Shown piece by piece: positions 8,690 through 16,990 of a stretch of DNA of 48,069 nucleotides. Under the pieces are notes generated by a model. The model saw nothing but the letters and a program-made list of their open reading frames with translations, did not search any database and was not told the DNA's origin. Origin of the DNA: Flavobacterium hydatis (GTDB taxonomy: Bacteria > Bacteroidota > Bacteroidia > Flavobacteriales > Flavobacteriaceae); assembly GCF_000737695.1 (NCBI RefSeq), contig NZ_JPRM01000052.1:1-48069 (forward strand), given 5' to 3'. Each line of letters opens with the position of its first letter. Within the stretch, counting starts at the first letter, position 1. The position numbers were made by a program, and so were the translations under genes.

Positions 8690-9643
8690 ATGTGGAATAT
8701 AGACTTAACATATAGAACAGAATTTCAATCAACATTTGAGAGACTCTACCAAAAAAGACAAGATTTGCAAGCCAGCAGACCATTGCCCAACATTGCTTTG
8801 CATAAAATTCGCGAAAGCTTATCGATAGAATGGACATACAACTCTAATAGTATCGAAGGCAATACTATGAGTTTACGAGAAACCCAAATGGTAATACAAG
8901 AAGGTATAACTATAAAAGGAAAATCGCTTCGAGAGCATTTTGAAACTCATAACCATGACAAAGCTATTGATTATTTATATTCAATTGTAAGTGATGATTA
9001 TAAACTACGAAGCATAGATATTCTTTCTCTTCATGGATTGGTCTTACGTTCTATCGAAGATGATTTTGCAGGACGTATCCGTAATGGCGGTGTTCGTATT
9101 TCGGGAGCTAATTTTATGCCCCAAAATGCTAATAAAGTTTCTGACTATCTTGATGAATTAATTGATTTTATAAATACAAATCCGTTAGGCTTAAATGATA
9201 TTGAGTTGGCAGCAATTTTTCATCATAAATTTGTTTGGATTCATCCCTTTTTTGATGGTAACGGTCGTACAGTCCGCTTGAGTATGAATTTGTTATTAAT
9301 GCGTTGTGGTTTTCCACCAGCTATTATCCTCAAAAATGATAGAAAAAAATATTACGAGGCGCTCAATCAGGCTAATAATGGTAATTATCAAAAGATGATA
9401 CTATTAATGAGTCAAGCGCTAGAAAGAACACTTAATATTTACCTAAACGCAATGCCTGGCAACGAAACCGAATACCAAACAATATCTGATATTGTAAGTG
9501 AGCCAAGTGCACCTTACGGTCAGGAATATGTAAGCTTATTGGCTAGAAAAGGAAAGATTGATGCTTATAAAGAAGGGCGAAATTGGTACACTACCAAAGA
9601 AGCCATTGATGATTATATTTTAACTCGCAAAAGAAAACGTTAA
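8690..9643 (+). CDS. Fic-family protein (AMP transferase type) with N-terminal inhibitory motif
   Basis: A 317-aa protein. The Fic core carries the full active-site motif HPFFDGNGRTVR (His185 to Arg196), so it should be catalytically able; most such enzymes move AMP from ATP to a hydroxyl side chain. An N-terminal (S/T)xxxE(G/N) inhibitory motif is present (Ser52, Glu56, Gly57 in YNSNSIEGNT), which makes it a class II, self-inhibited Fic protein. The last 60 residues (about 255-317) look like a winged-helix or DNA-binding-like tail (GKIDAYKEGRNWYTTKEAI). No antitoxin gene sits next to it. I chose ATG 8690 because an earlier TTG lies in the promoter. Target unknown. Confidence 0.88.
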   Translation: MWNIDLTYRTEFQSTFERLYQKRQDLQASRPLPNIALHKIRESLSIEWTYNSNSIEGNTMSLRETQMVIQEGITIKGKSLREHFETHNHDKAIDYLYSIVSDDYKLRSIDILSLHGLVLRSIEDDFAGRIRNGGVRISGANFMPQNANKVSDYLDELIDFINTNPLGLNDIELAAIFHHKFVWIHPFFDGNGRTVRLSMNLLLMRCGFPPAIILKNDRKKYYEALNQANNGNYQKMILLMSQALERTLNIYLNAMPGNETEYQTISDIVSEPSAPYGQEYVSLLARKGKIDAYKEGRNWYTTKEAIDDYILTRKRKR

Positions 9644-10080
9644 CTTATTTAAGTTGACTTTTTCTGTGCGCGTAATGGAACGTGGATAAAACGGATTTAC
9701 TTTGTAAAGACGCGGATAAAAACTGATTTTTTATAAGTTTTTTTTCGTCTATTACTACAGGACAAACAAAAGTACCACAGTATTGTTCTGTACGCGTAAT
9801 GGGACGCGGATGAAACGGATTTACTTCGTAAAGACGCGGATAAAAACTGATTTTTCATAAACTTATTAAAATCTGTTTTTATCCGCGTTTTCGCGATAGC
9901 GAATCTGTTTTATCCGCGTTCTATCTTAACGGTACATATATTAAATCCGCTTTATCTGTGTTCTATTTTATCGAAACGTACATTAAATCAGTATTTCTAG
10001 ATGAACATTATATAACAGTAAATTAATTTTATCCATAATCTATTTTAACACAAACTTCTATAGTGTTATATCAAAAGAAC
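9644..10080. repeat. Repeat-rich intergenic region before uvrA
   Basis: No gene is seen. Two direct copies of a roughly 75-base unit lie at 9664-9739 and 9788-9864, both reading GCGTAATGG then GTAAAGACGCGGATAAAAAC. The second copy is followed at 9868-9925 by its own inverted version (ATCTGTTTTTATCCGCGTTT and onward), so 9806-9925 can fold into a long imperfect hairpin. The same palindrome family occurs at 22106-22225. Confidence 0.7.
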
Positions 10081-10092
10081 AAATCAAAATGG

Positions 10093-10100
10093 TAACTTTG
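10093..10100 (+). promoter_or_regulatory. Promoter -7 element (TAACTTTG) for uvrA
   Basis: It matches TAnnTTTG exactly, 17 bases before the uvrA ATG. No SOS-box-like palindrome was recognised nearby. Confidence 0.5.
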
Positions 10101-10116
10101 CTTTTTTGCAAAAACT

Positions 10117-12948
10117 ATGTCGGATACAAATAATACTATTGAAGTTCTTGGCGCAAGAGTTCACAACCTAAAAAACATCGATATTTCTATTCCTCGTGAA
10201 AAACTGGTCGTAATTACTGGTTTATCAGGTTCGGGGAAATCTTCTTTGGCATTTGATACTATCTATGCCGAAGGACAGCGTCGTTATGTAGAAACTTTTT
10301 CGGCTTATGCCAGACAGTTTTTAGGTGGTTTGGAACGTCCTGATGTTGATAAAATCGACGGACTTTCGCCTGTAATTGCTATCGAACAAAAAACTACCAG
10401 TAAAAGCCCGCGTTCTACCGTTGGAACAATTACCGAAATTTATGATTTCCTTCGTTTATTATATGCGAGAGGCGCTGATGCCTATAGTTATAATACGGGC
10501 GAAAAAATGGTGAGTTATAGTGATGAGCAAATTAAGGATTTAATTATTCATGATTTTAATGGCAAGCGCATCAATATTCTTGCTCCTGTAATTAAAGCTC
10601 GTAAGGGTCATTATGCCGAACTTTTCCAACAAATAACCAAACAAGGATTTTTAAAAGTTCGTGTTAATGGCGAAGTACAGGATTTAGTTTCGGGCATGAA
10701 ACTAGACCGTTATAAAACGCATGATATAGAGATTGTTGTAGACAGAATGGTAATTGAAGACACTCCTGATAATCAGAAGCGATTAGCAGAAAGCATCAAT
10801 ACGGCAATGCATCATGGTGAAAATGTATTGATGATTCTGGATCAAGATACAAATGAAGTACGCTATTTCAGTCGTAACTTAATGTGCCCATCTACAGGGA
10901 TATCATACCAAAATCCGGAGCCGAATTTATTTTCTTTCAACTCCCCAAAAGGAGCTTGTCCGCATTGTAACGGATTGGGAACTGTAAATGAAATCAATGT
11001 TAAAAAAATAATTCCTAATCCTAAGTTATCTATAAAAGCTGGTGGATTTGTTCCGCTTGGCGAATACAAATCGTCATGGATTTTTAAACAACTAGAAGTT
11101 ATTGGTGAGAAGTTTGGTTTTAAAATTACCGATCCTATCGAAAAAATTTCTACCGAAGCCATGAATATGATTTTGCATGGTGGAAAAGATAAATTTACTG
11201 TTAACTCTAAAGATTTAGGTGTTGCACGTGATTACAAAATAGATTTTGAAGGAATATCAAATTTCATCAAAAGTCAACATGACGAAAGTGCTTCGACTAC
11301 AATAAAACGTTGGGCGAAAGACTTTATGGACGAAGTAAAATGTCCGGAATGTCATGGTTCCAGATTAAAGAAAGAGGCTTTATTTTTTAAAATAAACGAA
11401 AAGAATATCACCGAATTGTGTGATATGGATATATCTGATTTGACTGCATGGTTCTTGGACTTAAATAGTCATTTATCAGACAAACAACTTTTGATTGCTT
11501 CGGAGGTTGTTAAAGAAATAAAAGACCGTTTGAACTTCCTTATGAATGTGGGGTTAAATTATTTGGCTTTAAGCCGAAGTTCGAAATCTCTTTCGGGTGG
11601 TGAAGCTCAGCGTATTCGATTGGCAACTCAAATTGGTTCGCAATTAGTTGGTGTATTATACATTCTGGATGAGCCAAGTATTGGTTTGCACCAAAGGGAT
11701 AATGAAAAATTAATTCATTCTCTTGAGCAATTACGTGATATTGGGAACTCGGTTATTGTTGTAGAACACGACAAAGACATGATAGAACGTGCCGATTATG
11801 TAATTGATATTGGTCCGAAAGCAGGGAAATTTGGCGGGGAAATTATTAGCAAAGGAACTCCAGAGGAAATTCTACAGCACCATACCATAACGGCTATGTA
11901 CATGAATGGAGAAATGAAACTCGAAATTCCTGCAAAACGTCGTGAAGGAAATGGAAAGTTTTTAAAACTTACTGGAGCTACAGGAAATAACCTAAAGAAT
12001 GTTTCGATTGAATTGCCTTTAGGAAAAATGATTTGTGTTACGGGAGTTTCTGGAAGTGGAAAGTCGACATTAATTAACGAAACGCTTTACCCTATTCTTA
12101 ACGCTTATTATTTTAATGGCGTAAAGAAACCGCAACCGTATAAAAAAATAGAAGGTTTAGAACATATTGATAAAGTTATCGATATTGACCAAAGTCCGAT
12201 TGGACGAACTCCTCGTTCGAATCCAGCAACATATACTGAAGTTTTTACAGAAATAAGAAATCTGTTTACGATGACTTCCGAAAGTATGATTCGTGGGTAT
12301 AAAGCGGGTCGTTTTAGCTTTAATGTAAAAGGCGGTCGTTGCGAAACTTGTGAAGGTTCGGGTGTGAGAACTATCGAAATGAATTTCTTGCCTGATGTTT
12401 ATGTAGAATGTGAAACTTGCCAAGGAAAACGTTTTAACAGAGAAACTCTTGAAATACGTTATAAAGGAAAATCTATTTCGGATGTCTTGAATATGACTGT
12501 TGATGAAGCAGTTCCGTTTTTTGAGAATATTCCGAAGATTTATAGAAAAGTAAAAACTATACAGGATGTTGGCTTAGGTTATATTACGCTTGGGCAACAA
12601 AGTACAACGTTATCTGGTGGTGAAGCACAACGTATTAAACTTGCTGGGGAATTATCTAAAAAAGATACCGGAAACACGTTTTATATTCTTGACGAACCTA
12701 CAACAGGATTACATTTTGAAGATATCAGAGTTCTTATGGATGTAATTAATAAACTGGTTGATAAAGGAAATACAATCTTGATTATCGAGCATAATATGGA
12801 TGTTATAAAACTTGCCGATTATATTATTGATATTGGTCCTGAAGGCGGAAAAGGTGGTGGACAGCTTGTTGCAAAAGGAACTCCTGAAGAAATAATCAAA
12901 AATAAGAAAAGTTATACAGCGCAGTTTTTGAAAAAAGAATTATCTTAG
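10117..12948 (+). CDS. uvrA: Excinuclease ABC subunit A
   Basis: A 943-aa UvrA with two ABC ATPase modules. The first Walker A is GLSGSGKS (35-42) and the second GVSGSGKS (about 644); both signature motifs (LSGGEAQRI) and Walker B blocks (ILDEPSIGLHQRD, ILDEPTTGLHFED) are present. The zinc modules are visible as CPHCNGLG, CPECHGSRLK and the pair CETCEGSG / CETCQGKRF. UvrA works as a dimer with UvrB in the cytoplasm to find bulky DNA lesions for nucleotide excision repair. Length is standard. It stands alone, with repeats on both sides, and has its own promoter element. Confidence 0.98.
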   Translation: MSDTNNTIEVLGARVHNLKNIDISIPREKLVVITGLSGSGKSSLAFDTIYAEGQRRYVETFSAYARQFLGGLERPDVDKIDGLSPVIAIEQKTTSKSPRSTVGTITEIYDFLRLLYARGADAYSYNTGEKMVSYSDEQIKDLIIHDFNGKRINILAPVIKARKGHYAELFQQITKQGFLKVRVNGEVQDLVSGMKLDRYKTHDIEIVVDRMVIEDTPDNQKRLAESINTAMHHGENVLMILDQDTNEVRYFSRNLMCPSTGISYQNPEPNLFSFNSPKGACPHCNGLGTVNEINVKKIIPNPKLSIKAGGFVPLGEYKSSWIFKQLEVIGEKFGFKITDPIEKISTEAMNMILHGGKDKFTVNSKDLGVARDYKIDFEGISNFIKSQHDESASTTIKRWAKDFMDEVKCPECHGSRLKKEALFFKINEKNITELCDMDISDLTAWFLDLNSHLSDKQLLIASEVVKEIKDRLNFLMNVGLNYLALSRSSKSLSGGEAQRIRLATQIGSQLVGVLYILDEPSIGLHQRDNEKLIHSLEQLRDIGNSVIVVEHDKDMIERADYVIDIGPKAGKFGGEIISKGTPEEILQHHTITAMYMNGEMKLEIPAKRREGNGKFLKLTGATGNNLKNVSIELPLGKMICVTGVSGSGKSTLINETLYPILNAYYFNGVKKPQPYKKIEGLEHIDKVIDIDQSPIGRTPRSNPATYTEVFTEIRNLFTMTSESMIRGYKAGRFSFNVKGGRCETCEGSGVRTIEMNFLPDVYVECETCQGKRFNRETLEIRYKGKSISDVLNMTVDEAVPFFENIPKIYRKVKTIQDVGLGYITLGQQSTTLSGGEAQRIKLAGELSKKDTGNTFYILDEPTTGLHFEDIRVLMDVINKLVDKGNTILIIEHNMDVIKLADYIIDIGPEGGKGGGQLVAKGTPEEIIKNKKSYTAQFLKKELS

Positions 12949-12994
12949 TATATTGCGCCCCGCTTTAGGGTAAAATAGAGTTGACAATGTATAG

Positions 12995-13077
12995 CCTAGC
13001 CCTGATAGTAATGAAAATCCTTTGTTGTTTTTCTTTAAAACAACAAAGATTGAAATGAATAGCAGGAAATAGCTCCC
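12995..13077 (+). repeat. Dispersed palindromic element, family A, copy 2
   Basis: It starts CCTAGCCCTGATAG and ends AGCAGGAAATAGCTCC. The central stem is AATCCTTTGTTGTTTT paired with AAAACAACAAAGATT. Compared with copy 1 at 73, the arms have changed on both sides together. It lies between uvrA and the LOG-family gene. Confidence 0.75.
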
Positions 13078-13078
13078 C

Positions 13079-13100
13079 TTCGACTCCGCTCAGGGTGACA
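13079..13100. repeat. Short repeat TTCGACTCCGCTCAGGGTGA
   Basis: This word sits directly after family A copy 2. A near-identical reverse-complement copy (TGTCAGGCTGAGCGGACTCG) lies at 19807-19831, close to family A copy 3, so the two repeat types tend to occur together in this window. Confidence 0.55.
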
Positions 13101-13129
13101 ATTTTAAAAAATAAATTAATACAAAGAAA

Positions 13130-13858
13130 ATGAGATTAGAAGATTTTGATAATGACGAAGACAAAGTAATCCAAGATAGATTAAAACAAAAAACATGGAA
13201 CGAAATTAGAACTAACGATAGTTGGGCTATTTTTAAAATCATGGCTGAATTTGTAAATGGATATGAAAACATGGGACGTATTGGTCCGTGTGTATCTATT
13301 TTTGGATCAGCGAGAACAAAACCGGAAGATAAATATTATTTATTGGCCGAAAAAATTGCTTATAAAATCAGTAAAGCTGGTTATGGTGTAATTACTGGTG
13401 GTGGTCCTGGAATTATGGAAGCGGGTAATAAAGGTGCTCATCTTGGCGGAGGAACTTCGGTAGGTTTGAACATTGAATTACCTTTTGAGCAACATTTTAA
13501 CCCTTACATCGACCGTGATAAAAACTTAAACTTTGACTACTTTTTTGTACGTAAAGTTATGTTTGTAAAATATTCGCAAGGTTTTGTGGTTATGCCAGGT
13601 GGTTTTGGAACTCTTGACGAAATGTTTGAAGCTATTACTTTAATCCAAACGAAAAAAATCGGTAAGTTCCCTATTATTTTGGTTGGAACTGAATTCTGGT
13701 CAGGATTAATTGATTGGGTAAAAACCGTATTGGTAGAGAAAGAACATACAGTAAGTCCTGATGATTTGAACTTATTTAAAATCGTTGATTCTGAGGATGA
13801 AGTGGTTGAGGCTCTGGATAAATTCTATAAGAAATATGATTTAAGTCCTAATTTTTAA
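13130..13858 (+). CDS. LOG-family protein (TIGR00730 type)
   Basis: A 242-aa Rossmann-like protein with the LOG motifs SIFGSART, GVITGGGPGIMEAGNKGA and PGGFGTLDEMFEAITLIQT (the PGGxGTxxE nucleotide/catalytic motif is intact). Members act as cytokinin-activating-type phosphoribohydrolases that cut ribose 5-phosphate from nucleoside monophosphates; bacterial forms of this longer type are often called TIGR00730 Rossmann fold proteins, with loosely known physiology. No promoter consensus is obvious in front of it. A strong terminator follows at once. Confidence 0.88.
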   Translation: MRLEDFDNDEDKVIQDRLKQKTWNEIRTNDSWAIFKIMAEFVNGYENMGRIGPCVSIFGSARTKPEDKYYLLAEKIAYKISKAGYGVITGGGPGIMEAGNKGAHLGGGTSVGLNIELPFEQHFNPYIDRDKNLNFDYFFVRKVMFVKYSQGFVVMPGGFGTLDEMFEAITLIQTKKIGKFPIILVGTEFWSGLIDWVKTVLVEKEHTVSPDDLNLFKIVDSEDEVVEALDKFYKKYDLSPNF

Positions 13859-13861
13859 ATT

Positions 13862-13892
13862 AAAAAAAGCTGCGTAAAAACAGCTTTTTTTT
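13862..13892 (+). terminator. Intrinsic terminator after the LOG gene
   Basis: AAAAAAAGCTG and CAGCTTTTTTT form an 11-bp stem around CGTAAAAA, with an eight-T run. It starts four bases after the stop codon. Confidence 0.88.
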
Positions 13893-13974
13893 ATGCTTTT
13901 TTATCTATATGTGGCTTTATTAATCCACAATTAATAGTATATTTATTTCGTTAATAAATCTTTAAGGACAATCA

Positions 13975-16803
13975 TTGAAGTTATTTTATAAAATTACTAT
14001 TTGCACTTTTGTTTTATTGAGCTCGATAAAACAGTACGCACAGCATCATTCTAAAATGACGGTTGCGGTTAATCTCGAACTCAAAACTCTGAACATCAGA
14101 CAAGATATTACTTTTAATAATGTATCTAATGATACTTTAATTTCGGTAGTTCTTAATGATTGGAATAATGCCTTTTCGGATAAAAATACGCCTCTTGCCA
14201 GACGTTTTTCGGATGAGTTTTATAGAGGTTTTCATCTTGCAAAACCCGAAGAAAGAGGAAATACAACAATTCTCAGTTTAACCGATACTCAAGAAGGTGC
14301 TCTTTCTTGGGAAAGAACGACGAAAAATCCTGATTATATTGTTGTTAAACTAAACCAGAAACTGGCTCCAAACGAAACAATTGTATTACATCTTACTTAT
14401 ATCGTAAAGATTCCTAGTGATAAGTTTACGAGATTTGGATATTCTCAAAACGGAAGCTTAAACCTAAAAAACTGGTTCCTGAGCCCTGCCCGATTCGAGA
14501 ATCATCGTTTTATAAAATACAACAATTATAATCTGGATGATATTGCCAATGCTGCTACGGATTATGAGGTAGAAATAAAAGTTCCTAATAATTACACTAT
14601 TACTACCGACTTAAACAAGATCTCGCAAGAACAATTTGAAAAATACACCAATACACATTATTCTGGTAATAAAAGGACTGATTTAAGCTTGTTTATTGAA
14701 CCTAAAAATAGTTTTACTAAATATAAAATAGGTTCTACAGAGGTTGTTACTAATTTAAAGAACAACAACTTAAACGATATTCAGAAGGCACTTGCCATAA
14801 ACAGAATTGTAGATTATGCTAATAAGTATATTGGTGAATATCCGCATGAAAAAATTACTGTTTCGCAAATAGATTACGAAAGAAATCCGTTTTATGGTTT
14901 AAACCAATTGCCTTCGTTTATAAATCCTTTTCCGGATGAATTTATGTTTGAAATTAAGTTTTTAAAAACTTATTTAAATACTTATTTAAAGAATAGTTTA
15001 CGTCTGGATCCCAGAAAAGACAACTGGATTTATGATGGTATACAGATATATGTCATGATGAAGTATATTGAAGAAAACTATCCTGACCAGAAAATGATGG
15101 GAAGTCTCTCGAAACTAAAAATCTTAAAAAGCTACAAAATAACTAATTTGAGTTTTAATGAGCAATACAGCTATTTTTATATGCTTATGGCTCGCAAGAA
15201 CTTAGACCAACCACTGGGCGACCCTAAAAACACGCTTATAAAATTTAACGAACAAATTGCGAGTAAATATCGTGCTGGTCTTAGCCTTAGTTACCTAGAT
15301 GATTATTTAGGTAATAATAGTGTACAAACTAGTATTCAGGATTTTTATGAACTCAATAAAATAGAGCAAGTAAGCCGTACTAATTTTGAAAGTCTTTTAA
15401 ATTATAATGCTAAAAAGAATATTAACTGGTTCTTTGATATTATAATAAACTCTAGAGATATAATAGATTATAAGTTTCATAATGTTTCTAGAACAAAAGA
15501 CAGTATTACATTCTCGATAAGAAATAAAACCGAAACCTATCTCCCAATTCCGGTATATGGAGTGAAGAAAAAAGAGGTAATGTTTAAACAATGGATTGAT
15601 CCTAAAACAACTGATACTACATTTACTATAGAAAGAAAAAATGCCGACAAAATTGTTTTAAACTATGATAATGAAGTTCCTGAGTATAACTTAAGAAACA
15701 ACTGGAAATCGCTAAAAGGTTTTTCGCCAACCAATCGACCTATAAAATTTAATTTTGCCAAAGATCTAGAAGATCCGTATTACAATCAGATAATCTATAT
15801 CCCTACGCTTAACTATAATTATTATGATGGGATTACTCCCGGAATACGTTTTCATAACAAAACGATATTAGACAAACCATTTACGTTTGATATTAATCCT
15901 GCTTACTCTATAAAAGCAAAAACAATATCGGGTTCATCGGGTTTCTCTTATGTTCAGAATTTTAGAAACAGTACTTTATATAATGTAAAATATTCCTTTT
16001 CTGAGGCTTATTTTCACTATGCTCCAGATGCAACTTATTTAAAATTGAATCCATCAGTACAATTACGAATAAGAGAAGAAAACTTTCGTGACAACAGAAA
16101 ACAATTTATTACATTGCGTCAGGTAATTGTAAATAGAGAAAAAAGCAATTATGTTACAGACAATTCTAGTCCTAATTATTCTGTATTTAATGCCCGTTAT
16201 TTTAATACTAAAACCGAAGTTACAAATCATTTTAACTTTATGTCGGAAGTACAATTTTCGAGTGAATTTGGAAAAGTAGCTAGTGAAGTAGAGTTTAGAA
16301 AACTTTTTGAGAATAATAGACAGGTTAATCTAAGAATGTATGCTGGAACGTTTATGTACAACAACACCAATTCTGATTATTTTAGCTTTGGTATAGATCG
16401 TCCTACAGATTATTTGTTTGATTATAATTATTATGGAAGGTCGGAAAGCACCGGTCTTTTTAGCCAACAATTTATAATGGCCGAAGGTGGATTTAAATCT
16501 AAACTAACTCCACAATATGCAAACCAATGGATAACTACTTTAAATGCAAGTTACTCGCTTTGGAACTGGATTGAGGCCTATGGAGACGTTGGTTTTATTA
16601 AAAGTAAAGGTTTTGCAGAGAAATTTATATATGATAGCGGTATCCGATTAAATTTCGTTCCTGATTATTTTGAATTGTATTTTCCGGTATACTCTAACAA
16701 TGGGTGGGAAATTTCTCAAGATAAATACGGCGAAAAAATACGTTTTGTAGTTACTTTATCGCCTAAAACATTAACCAATCTTTTTACAAGAAAATGGTTT
16801 TAA
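13975..16803 (+). CDS. Outer-membrane protein: degenerate M1-peptidase-like domain plus beta-barrel
   Basis: A 942-aa secreted protein. It starts with TTG; the signal peptide (MKLFYKITICTFVLLSSIKQ, cleaved near YAQ) supports this start. The first 500 or so residues resemble an M1 aminopeptidase: an N-terminal beta domain, then a helical region with GLNQLPSFINPFPDEFMFE and DNWIYDGIQIYVMMKYIE, which align loosely with the M1 blocks GAMEN, HExxH and NEGFA. The zinc-binding HExxH is not there, and the third ligand Glu appears replaced by Asp. The last 330 residues alternate aromatic and polar residues and end in RKWF, as outer-membrane beta-barrels do. It is probably a non-catalytic barrel protein with an extracytoplasmic domain. 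Function unknown. Confidence 0.7.
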   Translation: MKLFYKITICTFVLLSSIKQYAQHHSKMTVAVNLELKTLNIRQDITFNNVSNDTLISVVLNDWNNAFSDKNTPLARRFSDEFYRGFHLAKPEERGNTTILSLTDTQEGALSWERTTKNPDYIVVKLNQKLAPNETIVLHLTYIVKIPSDKFTRFGYSQNGSLNLKNWFLSPARFENHRFIKYNNYNLDDIANAATDYEVEIKVPNNYTITTDLNKISQEQFEKYTNTHYSGNKRTDLSLFIEPKNSFTKYKIGSTEVVTNLKNNNLNDIQKALAINRIVDYANKYIGEYPHEKITVSQIDYERNPFYGLNQLPSFINPFPDEFMFEIKFLKTYLNTYLKNSLRLDPRKDNWIYDGIQIYVMMKYIEENYPDQKMMGSLSKLKILKSYKITNLSFNEQYSYFYMLMARKNLDQPLGDPKNTLIKFNEQIASKYRAGLSLSYLDDYLGNNSVQTSIQDFYELNKIEQVSRTNFESLLNYNAKKNINWFFDIIINSRDIIDYKFHNVSRTKDSITFSIRNKTETYLPIPVYGVKKKEVMFKQWIDPKTTDTTFTIERKNADKIVLNYDNEVPEYNLRNNWKSLKGFSPTNRPIKFNFAKDLEDPYYNQIIYIPTLNYNYYDGITPGIRFHNKTILDKPFTFDINPAYSIKAKTISGSSGFSYVQNFRNSTLYNVKYSFSEAYFHYAPDATYLKLNPSVQLRIREENFRDNRKQFITLRQVIVNREKSNYVTDNSSPNYSVFNARYFNTKTEVTNHFNFMSEVQFSSEFGKVASEVEFRKLFENNRQVNLRMYAGTFMYNNTNSDYFSFGIDRPTDYLFDYNYYGRSESTGLFSQQFIMAEGGFKSKLTPQYANQWITTLNASYSLWNWIEAYGDVGFIKSKGFAEKFIYDSGIRLNFVPDYFELYFPVYSNNGWEISQDKYGEKIRFVVTLSPKTLTNLFTRKWF

Positions 16804-16812
16804 TCAAATAAA

Positions 16813-16856
16813 AATTACACAAAACATAAATTATTATCATCTAATTACACAAAACA
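16813..16856. repeat. 14-bp direct repeat upstream of the E1 gene
   Basis: AATTACACAAAACA occurs at 16813-16826 and again at 16843-16856, 30 bases apart (about three helical turns). It lies roughly 100-145 bases before the -7 element of the E1 gene and could be a regulator site, or chance in AT-rich DNA. Confidence 0.4.
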
Positions 16857-16956
16857 GTAAAAAAACAATAAAAAAAGCATACGGTTACACCCTTTTAAAT
16901 ACAGATAATTAAATTATATTTTTTTTAACGAATTATGATAATTGCTAGTTTTTAAG

Positions 16957-16964
16957 TAATTTTG
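16957..16964 (+). promoter_or_regulatory. Promoter -7 element (TAATTTTG) for the E1 dehydrogenase
   Basis: It matches TAnnTTTG exactly, 27 bases before the ATG at 16991. A TTG at 16942 is too close to be a good -33 element. Confidence 0.5.
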
Positions 16965-16990
16965 TGACCTAACATGACCCTTTCCAGATT

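Noticed and set aside
8690..9643. Fic toxin-antitoxin (FicTA) pair
   Set aside because: No small antitoxin gene is seen on either side and the inhibitory motif is inside the Fic protein itself.
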